Assembly: GCF_022374935.2 (NCBI RefSeq)
Contig: NZ_CP092430.2
Span: 124,001 to 188,000 of the forward strand
Direction: 5' to 3'
Length of the DNA: 64,000 bases
Source of the DNA: Mycolicibacter virginiensis
GTDB taxonomy: Bacteria > Actinomycetota > Actinomycetes > Mycobacteriales > Mycobacteriaceae
Each line of letters starts with the position of its first letter. The first letter of the stretch is position 1. Positions 47,150 through 58,472 of this stretch are shown in pieces. Made by a program: the position numbers and the translations under genes. The notes beneath the pieces were generated by a model. That model did no database searches. It was not told the DNA's origin and saw only the letters and a list, made by a program, of their open reading frames with translations.

Positions 47150-48257
47150 GGACCGGCGCGTACTCGTCGGTGTCGTGGTCGGCCGCGTTGTCGGTGCGGA
47201 AGACGCAGAAGAACACCACCCAGCCGGCGGCTGAGATCAGCACCCAGCTGATCATCCGGTAGATCAGCACGGCAGAGATGGCGTCTGGCAAGGTCAGCCC
47301 GCTCGACACCAGACCCGGCACCAACACGGCCTCCACCACCAACAAGCCACCCGGGATCAGGGGAATCGTCCCCGCCGCGCGGGCCGCGGCGTAGGCCACC
47401 GTCAAACCGGCAACCGACGCCCGCCCACCGGTGGCATAGGCGGCGCACGCCAGGCAGGCGACGTCGGCGACCCAGTTGAACAGTGACCAGCCGAACGCCG
47501 TCGACAGGTCCCGGCGGCCCAGGCTCACCGACTCCAGTTGGCCCAGCAGCCGGCGCCAGGTCGCCAACCCGGCGTCGGTGGGCCGGGCGCGCATCGAGTT
47601 AAACCAGGACAGCACGCGAACTCCGATGCCGTCGATCAGCTCCGGTCGTGAGGCCACCGCCTGCGCCAGCAATAGCAGCGCGATGAACCCGCCGAGGGTG
47701 AACAACAGTGAGAACGGGTTGCTGCGCGCACCGAGGAGGAACGCGCCGCCGAGGCCCAGCACGGCCAGCCCGACCGCCTGCAATACGCCCGACATCACCA
47801 GCTGCCATGACGCCACTACCGGGGTCGCGCCCCAACGGCGTTGCTGCCGGTACAGGAAGGTTGCCGACAGCACCGGGCCGCCGGGCAGGGTGGTGCTGAG
47901 CGAGTTGGCGGCGTAGAAGGCGGCCTCGGACTGCCGCTGGGACACGTGCACGCCGGCCGAGCTCAGTAGCGTCCGCTGGATCTGCGCGAAGCTGTGCATC
48001 GATGCCGCCGCGGCCACCACCGCTCCGACCAGCCAGCGGGCGTCGGCACGACCGAGACTGCACCACGCGGCGGAAACCTGGTCCCACACCAGCACGAGTT
48101 CGACCGTGAGCACGAGCGCGACCAGACTCGCCACGACTGGGCGCACCCACCGGGATTTGCCACCGGCGCGCTGTGGAGCCGCGGGTTCTTGCCCGCCGAC
48201 GCCATGAACGACGACGTCGGGATCGACGCGGTCGTCCGAAACGGGGGCGTGGGGCAC
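46983..48257 (-). CDS. Flippase-like (LPG synthase-type) membrane protein (Rv0204c-like)
   Basis: 424 residues (Rv0204c: 412), GTG start. Cytoplasmic N-terminus, then about eight helices (about 38-350) with the UPF0104/lysylphosphatidylglycerol synthetase-type membrane signature (SLSTTLPGGPVLSATFLYRQQRR and the GTIPLIPGGLLVVEA segment). C-terminal tail of about 65 residues rich in Arg/Pro/Ala/Gly is encoded opposite the end of the Rv0203-like gene (167 nt overlap). Probably moves or modifies a lipid across the membrane; the substrate is unknown. Sits between haem and mycolate transport genes. Confidence 0.85.
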   Translation of the reverse strand: MPHAPVSDDRVDPDVVVHGVGGQEPAAPQRAGGKSRWVRPVVASLVALVLTVELVLVWDQVSAAWCSLGRADARWLVGAVVAAAASMHSFAQIQRTLLSSAGVHVSQRQSEAAFYAANSLSTTLPGGPVLSATFLYRQQRRWGATPVVASWQLVMSGVLQAVGLAVLGLGGAFLLGARSNPFSLLFTLGGFIALLLLAQAVASRPELIDGIGVRVLSWFNSMRARPTDAGLATWRRLLGQLESVSLGRRDLSTAFGWSLFNWVADVACLACAAYATGGRASVAGLTVAYAAARAAGTIPLIPGGLLVVEAVLVPGLVSSGLTLPDAISAVLIYRMISWVLISAAGWVVFFCVFRTDNAADHDTDEYAPVLSEPRSVGSPHRPEVRSPAGRSPAGRPRAGRQAGRHPAVRPEPARPAVARAPAAG

Positions 48258-48335
48258 GAATTTAAAGGTTAGCCGCGGTAGGTCGATATTCAGCTACCTG
48301 ATGTGCACCCGCTGCGGCATCGTTACGCTACCGGA

Positions 48336-49490
48336 ATGTCAGCCAGCGCAGACGAATCCGTACATCCGACGGTGCGCAAGGCGGCGGCCTGGGCCTGGCG
48401 CCTGCTGGTGCTGTTCGCCGCGGCGCTGCTGGTGCTGCTGATCATGCGGCGCCTCGAAGTGATCGTCGTCCCGGTGGCCATCGCAATGATGATGTCGGCG
48501 CTGCTGCTGCCCGGCGTGGACTGGCTGTCCAAGCACGGGGTGCATCGGGGGCTTGCGGTGTTCCTGCTGCTGCTCGGCGGGCTAGCAGTGCTCGCCGGGC
48601 TGCTGAGCTTCGTGGTCGACCAGTTCATCGACGGGGTGCCGGAACTGGTCGAGCAGGTCACCCAGGTGATCAACTCGACCCAGCACTGGTTGGTCGAGGG
48701 TCCACTGCACCTGAGCAGTGAGCAGATCGACAGCGCCGGCGACACAGTAGTCAACGGCCTGCGCAACAATCAGGCCAAACTGACCAGCGGCGCGCTGTCC
48801 ACGGCAGAGACCATTACCAAGATCATCACCGGCGCCTTCGTCGTGCTGTTCACGCTGATCTTCTTCCTCTACGGCGGCCGCAATATCTGGCAGTTCACGG
48901 TGAAGTTCTTCCCGAGCCAGGTGCGCGAGCGGGTGCACGCTGCCGGCATTGCGGGATTCGAATCACTGATCGGCTACGTGCGGGCTACGTTCCTGGTGGC
49001 GCTGGTCGACGCCCTCGGCATCGGCATCGGCTTGGCTGTGATGGCCGTGCCCTTGGCGTTGCCGCTGGCCTCATTGGTGTTCCTGGGGGCTTTCATCCCG
49101 CTGGTCGGTGCGGTGCTCACCGGGTTGCTGGCCGTGCTCGTCGCCCTGATCGCCAAGGGCTGGATCTACGCGCTGGTCACCCTGGGGCTGATCATCGCGG
49201 TCAACCAGCTGGAAGCCCATGTACTGCAGCCGCTGGTCATGGGGCGTGCCGTCTCGATCCACCCGCTGGCGGTGGTGTTGGGCATCTCCACCGGCGGAAT
49301 CCTGGCCGGCATCGTCGGTGCGCTACTCGCCGTCCCGACGATCGCCTTCATCGATCGGGCGGTGCGAGTACTGGTCGGAGCCTCGGACCCCGACCCGGAC
49401 ACGCCGTACCCCGCGGATCCCGATACGCCGGACTCAGAAGCCGACGACGTCAGTACCGACCCTCCCGACGCAGCAGTTCAGCAGCGCTGA
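48336..49490 (+). CDS. AI-2E family (PerM/YdiK-like) permease (Rv0205-like)
   Basis: 384 residues from ATG 48336. Typical UPF0118 layout: two to three N-terminal helices, a soluble helical segment (about 85-160), and a C-terminal membrane block with [43 protein letters not shown] and [28 protein letters not shown]. Disordered acidic tail at the end. The family includes exporters; M. tuberculosis PerM acts in cell division, but Rv0205 itself is uncharacterised. Its last 41 nt overlap the 3' end of mmpL3 (convergent). Confidence 0.88.
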   Translation: MSASADESVHPTVRKAAAWAWRLLVLFAAALLVLLIMRRLEVIVVPVAIAMMMSALLLPGVDWLSKHGVHRGLAVFLLLLGGLAVLAGLLSFVVDQFIDGVPELVEQVTQVINSTQHWLVEGPLHLSSEQIDSAGDTVVNGLRNNQAKLTSGALSTAETITKIITGAFVVLFTLIFFLYGGRNIWQFTVKFFPSQVRERVHAAGIAGFESLIGYVRATFLVALVDALGIGIGLAVMAVPLALPLASLVFLGAFIPLVGAVLTGLLAVLVALIAKGWIYALVTLGLIIAVNQLEAHVLQPLVMGRAVSIHPLAVVLGISTGGILAGIVGALLAVPTIAFIDRAVRVLVGASDPDPDTPYPADPDTPDSEADDVSTDPPDAAVQQR

Positions 49491-52338
49491 GACCGCCGGC
49501 GGCACCACGCCGCTGGGGGCTCTGCGGGTTGTCTGCCGCGTCGTCGCCGGGTTGATCGCCGACCGCGGTGAACTTCTCGGTGGCCGGGTTCTCGGGGTCC
49601 GTTGCGGGGCCCTGAGCCGGGATCGCCGTCGTGGGAGCGTTCTCGGTGTTGTCTCCGCCGGTAGGTTTGGGCAGCGACCGGGTTCGCTCGTCGGACGCCT
49701 CCGGCTCAGTACCGCGTCGGGCCTGCGACGTGTCACGGCCGCCGCGCAGTTCACCCAGCCACGACTCGATTTCGCGTTCCTCACCCGGTCCCGCGGATTC
49801 CTTGGCGGGGGACGTCACCCGCTCGGTCGCCGGGTCGGCTGCCGAGAAGCGGGTGGTAGGCGGCTCGGCCGGGCCGGTGTTGATCCGATTGGTTCGGGCG
49901 TTGGACGGATGGCCGCTCACCGGCCGGGTCGGAAGCTGCTCCGCGGGATGACGTGCCGGGGCAGCGCGGCCCGGGGAGGGGTGCGTGGGGTCGTGCGTCG
50001 GGCGCGGGGCGGCCGCACCTGCCGGGGCCGGTGCGACGGTTGCCGTCGCGGGGCGGCGGGTCACCCGGCGCCGCTCGTCGGGCAGCCGGATTTCGCCCAG
50101 ACCGATCCGGTTCTGCAGGCGCTTCATCCAGCGTGGTGCCCACCAGCAGTCGTCGCCGAGCAGCTTCATCACCGACGGCACCAGGAACATCCGGACCACC
50201 GTGGCGTCCAGCAACAGTGCCGCCATCAGACCGAACGCCAGGTACTTCATCATCACGAGGTCGGAGAACACGAACGACGCGGCAACCACGGCGAGAATCA
50301 GTGCGGCCGCGGTGATCAGCCGGCCGGTGGTAGCCGTGCCGATCCGGATCGCCTCGGTGGTGGACATCCCGGATTCTCGTGCCTCCACCATCCGGGAGAC
50401 CAGGAACACCTCGTAGTCGGTGGCCAGGCCCCAGCCCACCGCAACGACCAGCGCAATCACCACCACCATCAGTGGAGTCGGGGTGAAGTTCAGCAGCCCG
50501 GCGCCGTGCCCGTCGACGAACATCCAGGTCAAGATGCCCATCGTCGACCCGATCGTCAACGCGCTCATCACCGCGGCCTTCAACGGCAGCACCAGGGACC
50601 CGAACGCCAGGAACATCAGCAGCGTTGTCGTGATCAGCAAGAGCGCCAACATCAGCGGCCCCTTGTCGACCATCGCATGGATGCTGTCCTGTTCGAGCGC
50701 GGGTGTTCCGCCGACCAGTACGTCCAGGCCCTTGGGTGTGCTCAGTGCGCGCAGCGCCTTGATCTTCTGCGCGGCGTCGTTGCGGTTGACCAAACCGTTC
50801 TCGATCACCCGGACCGAGGGAGCCTTAGAGGCCCCGGGAAGGTAGGGGCGTTCCTTCCACATCTCGGCGGGATCATCATCGGGAACGACGAATCCGCTGA
50901 TCGCCATCGCGCGGTTGCGGATATCAGCAACCTGCTGGTCGGTGACCGGTTTGTCGGTATCGCTCGTGATTACCAGGGTCAGCTTCTCGGTACGGAAGCC
51001 CGGGAAGATCTCGTCGAAGTGCTCCTGGGCCACCCGGGCGGTGTTGTCCGGCGGCAGATACTTTTCGCTCATCCCGCCGAACGACAGTTTGCCCAGCGGG
51101 ATGATCAACAGGATCATCGCGACCACGATCGGGATCGCGAAGGCCAGCGGTCGCTGCATCACGTAGTTGACCAGCTTGCCCCAGAACCCGCCCTCGACTT
51201 CTTCGCGGGTCTTGGTCTTCTGGGTCTTCTCGGCGAACCAGCCGATGATGCGGTTGGAGAAGTCCCATTCCCGCAGGAACGGAATGCGGTACAGGGTGCG
51301 GACCCCGAGTGCGTCGACGTTGGTGCCCAGCACACCCAGAATGGCGGGCAGCAGCGTGATCGACAAGATGGCCGCCAGTCCCACCGAGGCGAAGAACGCG
51401 TAGGTCAGCGAGTGCACGAAGCCCTGTGGCAAGACCAGCAGGCTGGCGCACGAGACGATGATCAGCACCGCCGAGAACACCACGGTGCGCCCGGCCGTCA
51501 TCACCGAGCGCCGTACCGCAGCCTCGGTGTCGTAGCCCTCGGCGATCTCTTCTCGGAATCGGCTCACCACGAAGAGGCCGTAGTCGATCGCGATACCCAG
51601 GCCGATCAGCGAGACCACCGGTTGGGCGAAGAAGTGCACCGGCCCAAAATGGGTGGTGAGCTGCAGGATGCCCGTCGCCCCGGCGATGCTCAATCCACCG
51701 ACGATGACCGGCAGGCTGGCGGCGATCACCCCGCCGAACACGAAGAACAGCACCACCGCCACCAACGGCAGCGCCAGCACCTCCATACGCTGTTGGTCGC
51801 TGGCGATAGTTCCGGTCAGGGCGTTGGCGATCGGTTGCAGGCCGCCGAGTTCGACCTTGCCGCCGTCGAGCTTCTGCAGATCCGGCTCGACAGCCTGGTA
51901 ATTCTTGAGGATGGTGTCGTCGTCGTCGCCCTTGAGCTGGATCGACGCGAACGCGTGCTTCTTTCCTGCGTCCGCCATGTTGGCCAGCGCTTCGGGATTG
52001 GTGAAGTAGCCGACCCAGCTCATGATCTGATCGGGGTGGTCATTCTTGACCTTGTTCAGCCCATTCTTGGCCGCGTCGAACCATTCCGGGTCGTCGACCG
52101 TCTCGCCCTTGGGCGCGGTGAAGACTGCCACCACATGGCTGGTGCGGTCCCGGCCGTAGACCTCGTCGCCGACGATCGAAGCCTGCACTGACTGGCTGCC
52201 ATCGTCGTAAAACCCGCTCTGGGTGACGTGGTCGCCCAGGCTCATTCCGTAGACGCCGCCACCCAGGCAAAGCGCCACCATCACGCCGATTACGATGAAT
52301 CGGTAGCGGTATACAGTTCGACCCCACCAGGCGAACAC
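49450..52338 (-). CDS. mmpL3: Trehalose monomycolate flippase MmpL3
   Basis: 962 residues (M. tuberculosis: 944). RND-type transporter: 12 helices, two periplasmic loops, Asp-Tyr proton relay pairs in [17 protein letters not shown] and [15 protein letters not shown] long disordered cytoplasmic C-terminus (about residues 740-962) is rich in Pro/Ala/Thr/Arg. Exports trehalose monomycolate for outer-membrane assembly and is essential in mycobacteria; target of several drug classes (SQ109, indole carboxamides). ATG 52338; 74 nt separate it from the NYN-domain gene upstream on the same strand. Confidence 0.97.
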   Translation of the reverse strand: MFAWWGRTVYRYRFIVIGVMVALCLGGGVYGMSLGDHVTQSGFYDDGSQSVQASIVGDEVYGRDRTSHVVAVFTAPKGETVDDPEWFDAAKNGLNKVKNDHPDQIMSWVGYFTNPEALANMADAGKKHAFASIQLKGDDDDTILKNYQAVEPDLQKLDGGKVELGGLQPIANALTGTIASDQQRMEVLALPLVAVVLFFVFGGVIAASLPVIVGGLSIAGATGILQLTTHFGPVHFFAQPVVSLIGLGIAIDYGLFVVSRFREEIAEGYDTEAAVRRSVMTAGRTVVFSAVLIIVSCASLLVLPQGFVHSLTYAFFASVGLAAILSITLLPAILGVLGTNVDALGVRTLYRIPFLREWDFSNRIIGWFAEKTQKTKTREEVEGGFWGKLVNYVMQRPLAFAIPIVVAMILLIIPLGKLSFGGMSEKYLPPDNTARVAQEHFDEIFPGFRTEKLTLVITSDTDKPVTDQQVADIRNRAMAISGFVVPDDDPAEMWKERPYLPGASKAPSVRVIENGLVNRNDAAQKIKALRALSTPKGLDVLVGGTPALEQDSIHAMVDKGPLMLALLLITTTLLMFLAFGSLVLPLKAAVMSALTIGSTMGILTWMFVDGHGAGLLNFTPTPLMVVVIALVVAVGWGLATDYEVFLVSRMVEARESGMSTTEAIRIGTATTGRLITAAALILAVVAASFVFSDLVMMKYLAFGLMAALLLDATVVRMFLVPSVMKLLGDDCWWAPRWMKRLQNRIGLGEIRLPDERRRVTRRPATATVAPAPAGAAAPRPTHDPTHPSPGRAAPARHPAEQLPTRPVSGHPSNARTNRINTGPAEPPTTRFSAADPATERVTSPAKESAGPGEEREIESWLGELRGGRDTSQARRGTEPEASDERTRSLPKPTGGDNTENAPTTAIPAQGPATDPENPATEKFTAVGDQPGDDAADNPQSPQRRGAAGGLSAAELLRREGRY

Positions 52339-52412
52339 CTATACGCTCCTTACTAAGATCTGTGGAGAAATCTTTCGGACCCGCGCGCCCCTTGTTTCGG
52401 GCTCTCCAGTTG

Positions 52413-53108
52413 TCACTCTCGCGAGTTCAGTAGGGAGCTCAGCGGCCGGAACGGCTGGAGCCACGCCCCCTGTTCTGGCAGCGAATCCAGGCTGATCCGC
52501 GGCAGCCTCTCCCGGAACACACCAGGAATGTCCTCCAGGTCGACAAACTCCAAGGTATCCGAGGCTAGCGCCCAGCTCGCATGTTCGCGAAATCCGAGCA
52601 CAGAGGCGGCTATACCGAGACTGCAGAGTTCTTCCAGCGGTTCCCGGAACGCCTGACCGTCGGCGGAGGCGACTGCCACCGCCACCAGTCCCTGTTCTTT
52701 CCGAAGCGCGATGTGTTCGAGCATGTCGGAGTCGACATCGCTGTCCTCATCGATCTTCGGCTTGGCGAAGACTGCAAAACCCACGTTACGCAACGCTTCG
52801 ACCCAGGGCCGGACGACGTCGGCGCTGCCCGGGGCGATATTGGTGAACACGGTCGCTTCGGGCTCCACCCTGACCTGCGGGTGCAACGCCGCCACCTCGG
52901 CTGTGCGGTTGAGCAGCCAGCGTCCCAGTGCGTCGAAACGGGGTCGCTCCACGCCGGTCGGACGACGGCCCAGGATCGCGCCCAGGCCCATGTCCAGGTT
53001 CGGGGCGTCCCACACCAGCAATACCCGTTGCGTCGGTGGTCCCTCGACGGTCGGGTCGGTCCCGGTGGGCTCGGCGTCCACTCCGACTTTCAGGTCGGGG
53101 CTGGTCAT
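52413..53108 (-). CDS. NYN-domain (PIN-like) protein (Rv0207c-like)
   Basis: 231 residues from ATG 53108 (Rv0207c: 242). NYN/PIN-like fold: VLLVWDAPNLDMGLGAILGRRP at the start, acidic residues in DEDSDVDSDMLEHI and VASADGQAFREPL. These acids suggest metal-dependent RNase activity. It is coupled to trmB (TGATG overlap) and lies just upstream of mmpL3, an arrangement conserved in mycobacteria. Confidence 0.87.
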   Translation of the reverse strand: MTSPDLKVGVDAEPTGTDPTVEGPPTQRVLLVWDAPNLDMGLGAILGRRPTGVERPRFDALGRWLLNRTAEVAALHPQVRVEPEATVFTNIAPGSADVVRPWVEALRNVGFAVFAKPKIDEDSDVDSDMLEHIALRKEQGLVAVAVASADGQAFREPLEELCSLGIAASVLGFREHASWALASDTLEFVDLEDIPGVFRERLPRISLDSLPEQGAWLQPFRPLSSLLNSRE

Positions 53109-53878
53109 CAGACCCGCTCCCAGACGAACTCGTTGATCGCGCTGCCCGCAGTGCGGCCCTTCGCCTCGTACTTGGTGGTCGGGCGAGCGACCGAGATCGG
53201 CAGGGTGGCGTCCCCGAAAGGATTGGTTACCCGGCGCAGGCCCGGTTCGCCGTCGCCGGACTCGGCGATCTGCACCGCGTAGTCGGCATGGTCGGTGGCC
53301 GCGTGCAGGATTCCGCCCGGCTGCAGCCGATCGGCGATCAGCGCCATGGTGGCCGGCTGCAACAGCCGCCGCTTGTGGTGCCGGGCCTTGGGCCAGGGGT
53401 CGGGGAAGAAGACGCGCACCCCGATCAGCGATGACGGGGCGATCAGGTATTCGAGCACGTCGAGGCCGTCGCCGCGCAGCAACCGGATATTGCTCAGCTG
53501 TTCGCGGTCGATCGCGCACAACAGTTGCGCCAGCCCGCGCTCGTAGATTTCGACGGCGATGACGTCGAGGTTCGGTTCGGCCTGTGCCATCGCCACCGTG
53601 GAGGTCCCGGCTCCGCAGCCGATCTCGAGCACCAGGGGAGCGTCGCGGCCGAACCAGCGCTGCGGGTCCAGCGGCTGGGGGCGGTCGGGACCGTCCGGCG
53701 GAACGACCTCGGCGCCCAGGTCGGGCCAGAGCCGGTCCCAGGTCTGGCGCTGACCGTCCGACAATGCGGAGTGCCGGTAGCGGACGCTGAAGTTGCGGAA
53801 ACGGCGTGGAGCGGGGGTGTCGACGCCAGGGACGTCCGGTGCTGACTCGACGTCGCGCTGAGCATGCATGCAGTCCAT
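53108..53878 (-). CDS. trmB: tRNA (guanine-N7)-methyltransferase TrmB
   Basis: 256 residues from ATG 53878; ATG 53869 (giving MHAQRD) is an equally possible start, 253 residues. SAM-binding LEIGCGAGTSTVAMA, acidic VIAVEIYERGL, and the family signature VRVFFPDPWPKARHHKRRL with the catalytic/tRNA-binding residues; ATDHADYA follows. Methylates G46 in the tRNA variable loop. Stop shares one base with the NYN-protein start. Syntenic with Rv0208c. Confidence 0.93.
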   Translation of the reverse strand: MDCMHAQRDVESAPDVPGVDTPAPRRFRNFSVRYRHSALSDGQRQTWDRLWPDLGAEVVPPDGPDRPQPLDPQRWFGRDAPLVLEIGCGAGTSTVAMAQAEPNLDVIAVEIYERGLAQLLCAIDREQLSNIRLLRGDGLDVLEYLIAPSSLIGVRVFFPDPWPKARHHKRRLLQPATMALIADRLQPGGILHAATDHADYAVQIAESGDGEPGLRRVTNPFGDATLPISVARPTTKYEAKGRTAGSAINEFVWERV

Positions 53879-54040
53879 GGTGGCCCATGGACGCCTCTGT
53901 ACCCACTTCGCGGTCCACATTGATACCCAACAGTTGCCTACGGTGGGCCCCTGGGCGGCATAGGCACGCGGTGACTCGCGTCGCGGCGGAGCAGCTGACA
54001 CCATGGGCCCCCGGGGCCGAGCGCGCAGGGAGGCAGGGCC

Positions 54041-55000
54041 GTGACACAGGGGCACCAGCTCTTCGCCGACGAGCTGACCGCGCTGGCCATGCAGAACTCC
54101 GACCCGCGACTGGCGATGATCGCCGCAGACATCGCTGCGCCGTTGCAGGTCGCGGTGCGTGGCCGTCGCGGTGTCGGCCGGCGCACCGTTGCCGCGGCGC
54201 TGGCCGCCGCCGGGGTGCTCGTCGCCGAGCAGCCTGCCGCGTCCGAAATCGCCGACTTGTCCGTTCATGTCGTGGCTGAGGTGATCAAGCCCGAGGACAC
54301 CGCCGCGCTGCATGCCGCGCGTCGGCACCCGGTGCTGGTGGTGCTGAACAAGGCCGACCTGCGCGGCCATGTCGGTGTCTTCGAGGTCGCTTGCGCGACC
54401 CGAGGGCCGGTTGAACCGATGTCGGCGTTGTTCGCGCTGGCCGCGCTCGGCAGTGGGCTGGACGAGGCACTGTGGGAGGCGCTGGGCCGCGTCGCCGCGC
54501 GGCCCGCCGACCTGCGCTGCGCCGAGCAGTTCGTGAGCCGTCCGCACCCGGTATCGCGCCAGACCCGCGAGCGGCTGTGCGCCACCGTCGACCTCTCCGG
54601 GGTCGCGGCACTGCTTGAGCTGGCCGAGAGCGGTGGAACCGTGGCACAGGCGCGCGCCCGGATGCGTCAGCTCAGCGGTGTCGATCATGTCGTCGCTCGG
54701 CTGAAGATGATGGGAGGCGCCGTCTACCACCGGCGGATGTCGGAAGCGGTGATCCGGCTGGAGGCGATGGCGGTCGGGGACAGCCGCATCGACGAGTATC
54801 TGAACCGCGACGCGACGATCGCCGCTCGGCTGACCGCGGCGGCGGCTGCGATCGACATCCCGAACGAACCCATGCTGGCGCGGGCCCGCCGCTGGCAGGC
54901 GCACCGCAGCGCGCCGGTCAACGCCGCCCAGCGGTCCTGCTCCGCCGACATCGCCAGGGGATCGCTGCGGGCCTGGGCGGCGACACGGGACCGCCCATGA
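54041..55000 (+). CDS. Degenerate GTPase-like protein (Rv0209-like)
   Basis: 319 residues, GTG start (Rv0209: 361). An N-terminal G-domain-like region has a P-loop-shaped sequence VRGRRGVGRRTVAAAL in which the invariant Lys is replaced by Arg, and an NKAD guanine-specificity motif (LVVLNKADLRG, about residue 107). The rest is helical with no signal peptide. Partner of the following gene (4-nt overlap). May be a nucleotide-binding scaffold rather than an efficient GTPase. Function unknown. Confidence 0.8.
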   Translation: MTQGHQLFADELTALAMQNSDPRLAMIAADIAAPLQVAVRGRRGVGRRTVAAALAAAGVLVAEQPAASEIADLSVHVVAEVIKPEDTAALHAARRHPVLVVLNKADLRGHVGVFEVACATRGPVEPMSALFALAALGSGLDEALWEALGRVAARPADLRCAEQFVSRPHPVSRQTRERLCATVDLSGVAALLELAESGGTVAQARARMRQLSGVDHVVARLKMMGGAVYHRRMSEAVIRLEAMAVGDSRIDEYLNRDATIAARLTAAAAAIDIPNEPMLARARRWQAHRSAPVNAAQRSCSADIARGSLRAWAATRDRP

Positions 55001-56493
55001 CCGCCTCGGGTGCAGATTCAGTCGATCCGGACCCCACCACCGGTGTCGACGCCCTCATCGCGGAGGTCGCTCCCGAAGTGCGTCCACCGGCGGTGCGGCG
55101 CTGCGACGTGGTGGTGGTGACCGGCCCCTGGCTGGCGGGGGTCAGTGCGATGACTCAAGCCCTGGCCGACCGGATGCCGCAATGGCTGGTGATGGAAGCC
55201 ACCGAACTAGCCCCGGGGGAGGTGCCACTGGCGGTGGTGTTCGTGGTGTCGGCAGCCGCCGCACTGACGGAGTCGGACTGTGCGCTGCTCGATGCCGTGG
55301 CCGCGCACACCGATGTGGTGATCGGCGTGGTCTCCAAGGTCGACGTCCACCGGCAGTGGCGCGAGATGCTGGTAGCAGCCCGCGAAACCCTTACCGGCCA
55401 CGCGCCGCGCTACCGCGACGTGGCATGGGTGGGGGCAGCCGGGGCACCCGAACGCGGCGACCCGCGGATCGACGACCTGATCGCGGAACTGACCCAACAG
55501 CTGGAGGAAGGTGACGCCCCGCGGCGTAACCGGCTGCGGTCTTGGGAGTTCCAGTTGCGCACCGACGCCGAGCGCATCGACCGCGACGCCCGGGCGGAAG
55601 GGCGCCGCGCTCGAGTGACGCAACTGCAGGAGCAGCGTGACGAGGTGGTGCGGCAGCGGCGAATGTCGAAATCGGAGCGCGTGATCGCTCTGCGCAGCCG
55701 CATCGCCCAGGCCCGCGTGCAACTCTCCTACTTCGCCAGCAAGCGGTGCGCCTCGGTACGCGGTGAGTTGGGCGAAGACGCGGCGGGTATGACGCGCCGC
55801 CGGTGGGCCGAATTCGAGTCCTATGTCCACGACCGGCTGACCGAGGTGGTGGCGGAGGTCGATCAGGGGGTCACCGACCATTTGGCCGACGTCGCCCAGG
55901 AACTGGGGTTGGCCGCCCACGAACCGTCGGCCGGGTCGGCGGTGCCACTGCCGCAAGTCGACTCCGGCAAGCCGCCGTTGGAGTCCCGACGGTTGGAGAC
56001 TCAGTTGATGGCGGTGCTGGGGATCGGCTTCGGGCTGGGCGTGGCGTTGACCTTGAGCCGGGTCTTCGCCCACCTCGCGCCGGGACTTGCCGCGGTGGGT
56101 GCGGCCGGATGCGCCATCGCCGGGGTGGTGGCCACGGTGTGGGTGGTCAGGATTCGGGGGCTGTTGCGCGACCGGGTGGTGCTCGATCGGTGGGTGGGAC
56201 AGGCCACCAGCGCAGTGCGGTCCTCGGTCCAGGAGCTGGTGGCTCTGCGGGTGGTGGCCGCCGAGTCGGTGCTCACCGCAGAGCTTGCCGGGCACAACGA
56301 GACCGAGGCCGCGCGCGTCGCCGACCGCGTTGCCGCATTGGACCGGGAACTGCGTGAGCATGCGGCCGCCACGGCACGTGCTGCCGCGGTACGTGATCGC
56401 AGGCTGCCGGCGTTGCGGCGCGCGCTGGAAAATGTGCGCGCTGAGCTGGGTGAATCAGGCCCGGTAGACGCCGCCGTCACGGACGACAGATAG
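54997..56493 (+). CDS. Dynamin-like/GTPase-like membrane protein (Rv0210-like)
   Basis: 498 residues (Rv0210: 492), ATG in an ATGA overlap with the previous gene. N-terminal G-domain-like fold ([15 protein letters not shown] in place of a P-loop; [10 protein letters not shown] similar to a G4 motif), long coiled-coil-type stretch (about 175-300, Arg/Gln/Glu-rich), two membrane helices (about 338-390), and a second helical region. The pair looks like a bacterial dynamin-type couple, comparable in layout to IniA/IniC, but with degenerate nucleotide sites. Function unknown. Confidence 0.8.
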   Translation: MTASGADSVDPDPTTGVDALIAEVAPEVRPPAVRRCDVVVVTGPWLAGVSAMTQALADRMPQWLVMEATELAPGEVPLAVVFVVSAAAALTESDCALLDAVAAHTDVVIGVVSKVDVHRQWREMLVAARETLTGHAPRYRDVAWVGAAGAPERGDPRIDDLIAELTQQLEEGDAPRRNRLRSWEFQLRTDAERIDRDARAEGRRARVTQLQEQRDEVVRQRRMSKSERVIALRSRIAQARVQLSYFASKRCASVRGELGEDAAGMTRRRWAEFESYVHDRLTEVVAEVDQGVTDHLADVAQELGLAAHEPSAGSAVPLPQVDSGKPPLESRRLETQLMAVLGIGFGLGVALTLSRVFAHLAPGLAAVGAAGCAIAGVVATVWVVRIRGLLRDRVVLDRWVGQATSAVRSSVQELVALRVVAAESVLTAELAGHNETEAARVADRVAALDRELREHAAATARAAAVRDRRLPALRRALENVRAELGESGPVDAAVTDDR

Positions 56494-56526
56494 CTCGAGT
56501 TGCGATTGTTTCGATCCGTGTAGCTA

Positions 56527-56562
56527 TTGACGGTAATCTCTTATTTAATGACGGTATAAGAG
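56527..56562 (+). promoter_or_regulatory. Promoter/operator region of pckA
   Basis: An AT-rich stretch in an otherwise GC-rich window. TGACGGTA occurs twice (56528-56535 and 56549-56556), 21 bp apart, about two helical turns, with an interleaved inverted repeat CTCTTA (56538-56543) / TAAGAG (56557-56562). TATAAG at 56555 could be a -10 box. Likely the binding site of a regulator of gluconeogenesis. Confidence 0.55.
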
Positions 56563-56624
56563 GTGACAGCGGCGCGCAGCTGCGGCAACGCCACCGAGTG
56601 ACACAGGTTACACAGGAGAGCTCA

Positions 56625-58445
56625 ATGACCTCAGCGACCATTCCCGGTCTGGACACCGCCCCGACGAAGCATGGCGAGTTGCTGGCCTGGGTTCGGGAGG
56701 TCGCGGAGCTCACCCAGCCCGACCGGGTGGAATGGTCCGACGGTTCCGAGGAGGAGTGGAACCGGCTGATGGCCCTGCTGGTGGAGTCCGGCGCGGCGGT
56801 CAAGCTCGACGAAGAGAAGAAGCCCAACTCCTACCTGGCGCTGTCCGACCCGGCCGACGTCGCGCGGGTCGAGTCGCGCACCTTCATCTGTAGCCGCACC
56901 CAGGAAGGTGCCGGCCCCACCAACAACTGGATGGACCCGGACGAGATGCGGGCCACCATGACGGAGCTGTACCGCGGTTGCATGCGCGGCCGCACCATGT
57001 ACGTCATCCCGTTCTGCATGGGCCCGCTGGGCGCCGACGACCCCAAGCTGGGCGTCGAGATCACCGATTCGCCCTACGTGGTGGCGTCGATGAAGGTGAT
57101 GACCCGGATGGGCACCGCGGCGCTGGAGAAGATCGGCACCGACGGCGCCTACGTCAAGGGCCTGCACTCGGTCGGCGCCCCGCTGGCCGATGGCGAGCAG
57201 GACGTGCCGTGGCCGTGCAACTCCGAGAAGTACATCACCCACTTCCCGGAGACCCGCGAGATCTGGAGCTATGGCTCGGGTTACGGCGGTAACGCGCTGC
57301 TGGGCAAGAAGTGCTACGCGCTGCGGATCGCGTCGGCGATGGCCCACGACGAGGGCTGGCTGGCCGAGCACATGCTGATCCTCAAGCTGATCTCGCCGGA
57401 GAACAAGGCTTACTACGTCGCGGCGGCGTTCCCGTCGGCCTGCGGCAAGACCAACCTGGCGATGATCCAGCCGACCATCCCGGGCTGGCGGGCCGAGACC
57501 CTCGGTGACGACATCGCGTGGATGCGGTTCGGCAAGGACGGCCGGCTTTACGCGGTGAACCCGGAGGCGGGCTTCTTCGGCGTGGCGCCGGGCACCAGCC
57601 GCAGCTCCAACCCGAACGCGATGATCACGCTGGAGCGCGGGAACACCGTCTACACCAACGTCGGCCACACCGACGACAACGATGTGTGGTGGGAGGGCAT
57701 CGACGGGGAAACCCCGGCGCACCTCACCGACTGGAAGGGCAACGACTGGACGCCCGAGTCGGACACCCCTGCCGCGCACCCGAACTCGCGCTACTGCACC
57801 CCGATGTCGCAGTGCCCGATCCTGGCGCCGGAGTGGGACGACCCGCAGGGCGTGCCGATCTCGGCGATCCTGTTCGGCGCCCGTCGCAAGACCACGGTGC
57901 CGCTGGTGAGCCAGGCCCGCGACTGGCAGCACGGCGTTTTCATCGGCGCGACCATGGGCAGCGAGCAGACCGCGGCCGCCGAGGGCAAGGTGGGTGCGGT
58001 GCGCCGCGACCCGATGGCGATGCTGCCGTTCATCGGCTACAACGCCGGGGACTACATGCAGCACTGGATCGACACCGGTAAGCACTCCGACGAGTCGAAG
58101 CTGCCGAAGGTGTTCTTCGTCAACTGGTTCCGTCGTGGCGACGACGGCCGCTTCCTGTGGCCGGGCTTCGGCGAGAACAGCCGCGTGCTGAAGTGGATCG
58201 TCGAGCGGGTCGAGGGTAATGCCGGCGGCCAGGAGACCCCGATCGGCACCGTGCCCAGCGCTGCCGACCTGGACCTGGACGGCCTGAACGTGACCGCCGC
58301 CGACGTGGACCAGGCGTTGATCGTTGACGCCGACGAGTGGCGCGCGGAGCTGCCGCTGATCGAGGAGTGGTTCGAGTTCATCGGCGACAAGCTGCCCACC
58401 GGCCTGCGCGACGAGTTCGAGGCCCTCAAGCAGCGTCTGGGCTAG
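56625..58445 (+). CDS. pckA: Phosphoenolpyruvate carboxykinase, GTP-dependent
   Basis: 606 residues, same length as M. tuberculosis PckA (Rv0211). Converts oxaloacetate and GTP to PEP, CO2 and GDP, the entry to gluconeogenesis when fatty acids or sterols are the carbon source. Visible motifs: [12 protein letters not shown] (P-loop with the reactive Cys), the metal-binding DDIAWM, and the guanine-binding region [21 protein letters not shown] 56625 with CAGGAGAG 5 nt upstream. Strong terminator after the stop. Confidence 0.97.
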   Translation: MTSATIPGLDTAPTKHGELLAWVREVAELTQPDRVEWSDGSEEEWNRLMALLVESGAAVKLDEEKKPNSYLALSDPADVARVESRTFICSRTQEGAGPTNNWMDPDEMRATMTELYRGCMRGRTMYVIPFCMGPLGADDPKLGVEITDSPYVVASMKVMTRMGTAALEKIGTDGAYVKGLHSVGAPLADGEQDVPWPCNSEKYITHFPETREIWSYGSGYGGNALLGKKCYALRIASAMAHDEGWLAEHMLILKLISPENKAYYVAAAFPSACGKTNLAMIQPTIPGWRAETLGDDIAWMRFGKDGRLYAVNPEAGFFGVAPGTSRSSNPNAMITLERGNTVYTNVGHTDDNDVWWEGIDGETPAHLTDWKGNDWTPESDTPAAHPNSRYCTPMSQCPILAPEWDDPQGVPISAILFGARRKTTVPLVSQARDWQHGVFIGATMGSEQTAAAEGKVGAVRRDPMAMLPFIGYNAGDYMQHWIDTGKHSDESKLPKVFFVNWFRRGDDGRFLWPGFGENSRVLKWIVERVEGNAGGQETPIGTVPSAADLDLDGLNVTAADVDQALIVDADEWRAELPLIEEWFEFIGDKLPTGLRDEFEALKQRLG

Positions 58446-58472
58446 TAGCTCCGTTTCGAATACTTTAGCGAG

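Noticed and set aside
49219..52191. 990-codon plus-strand frame
   Set aside because: Lies opposite mmpL3, whose minus-strand product is unmistakable; the translation is Arg/His/Gln-rich and matches no family.
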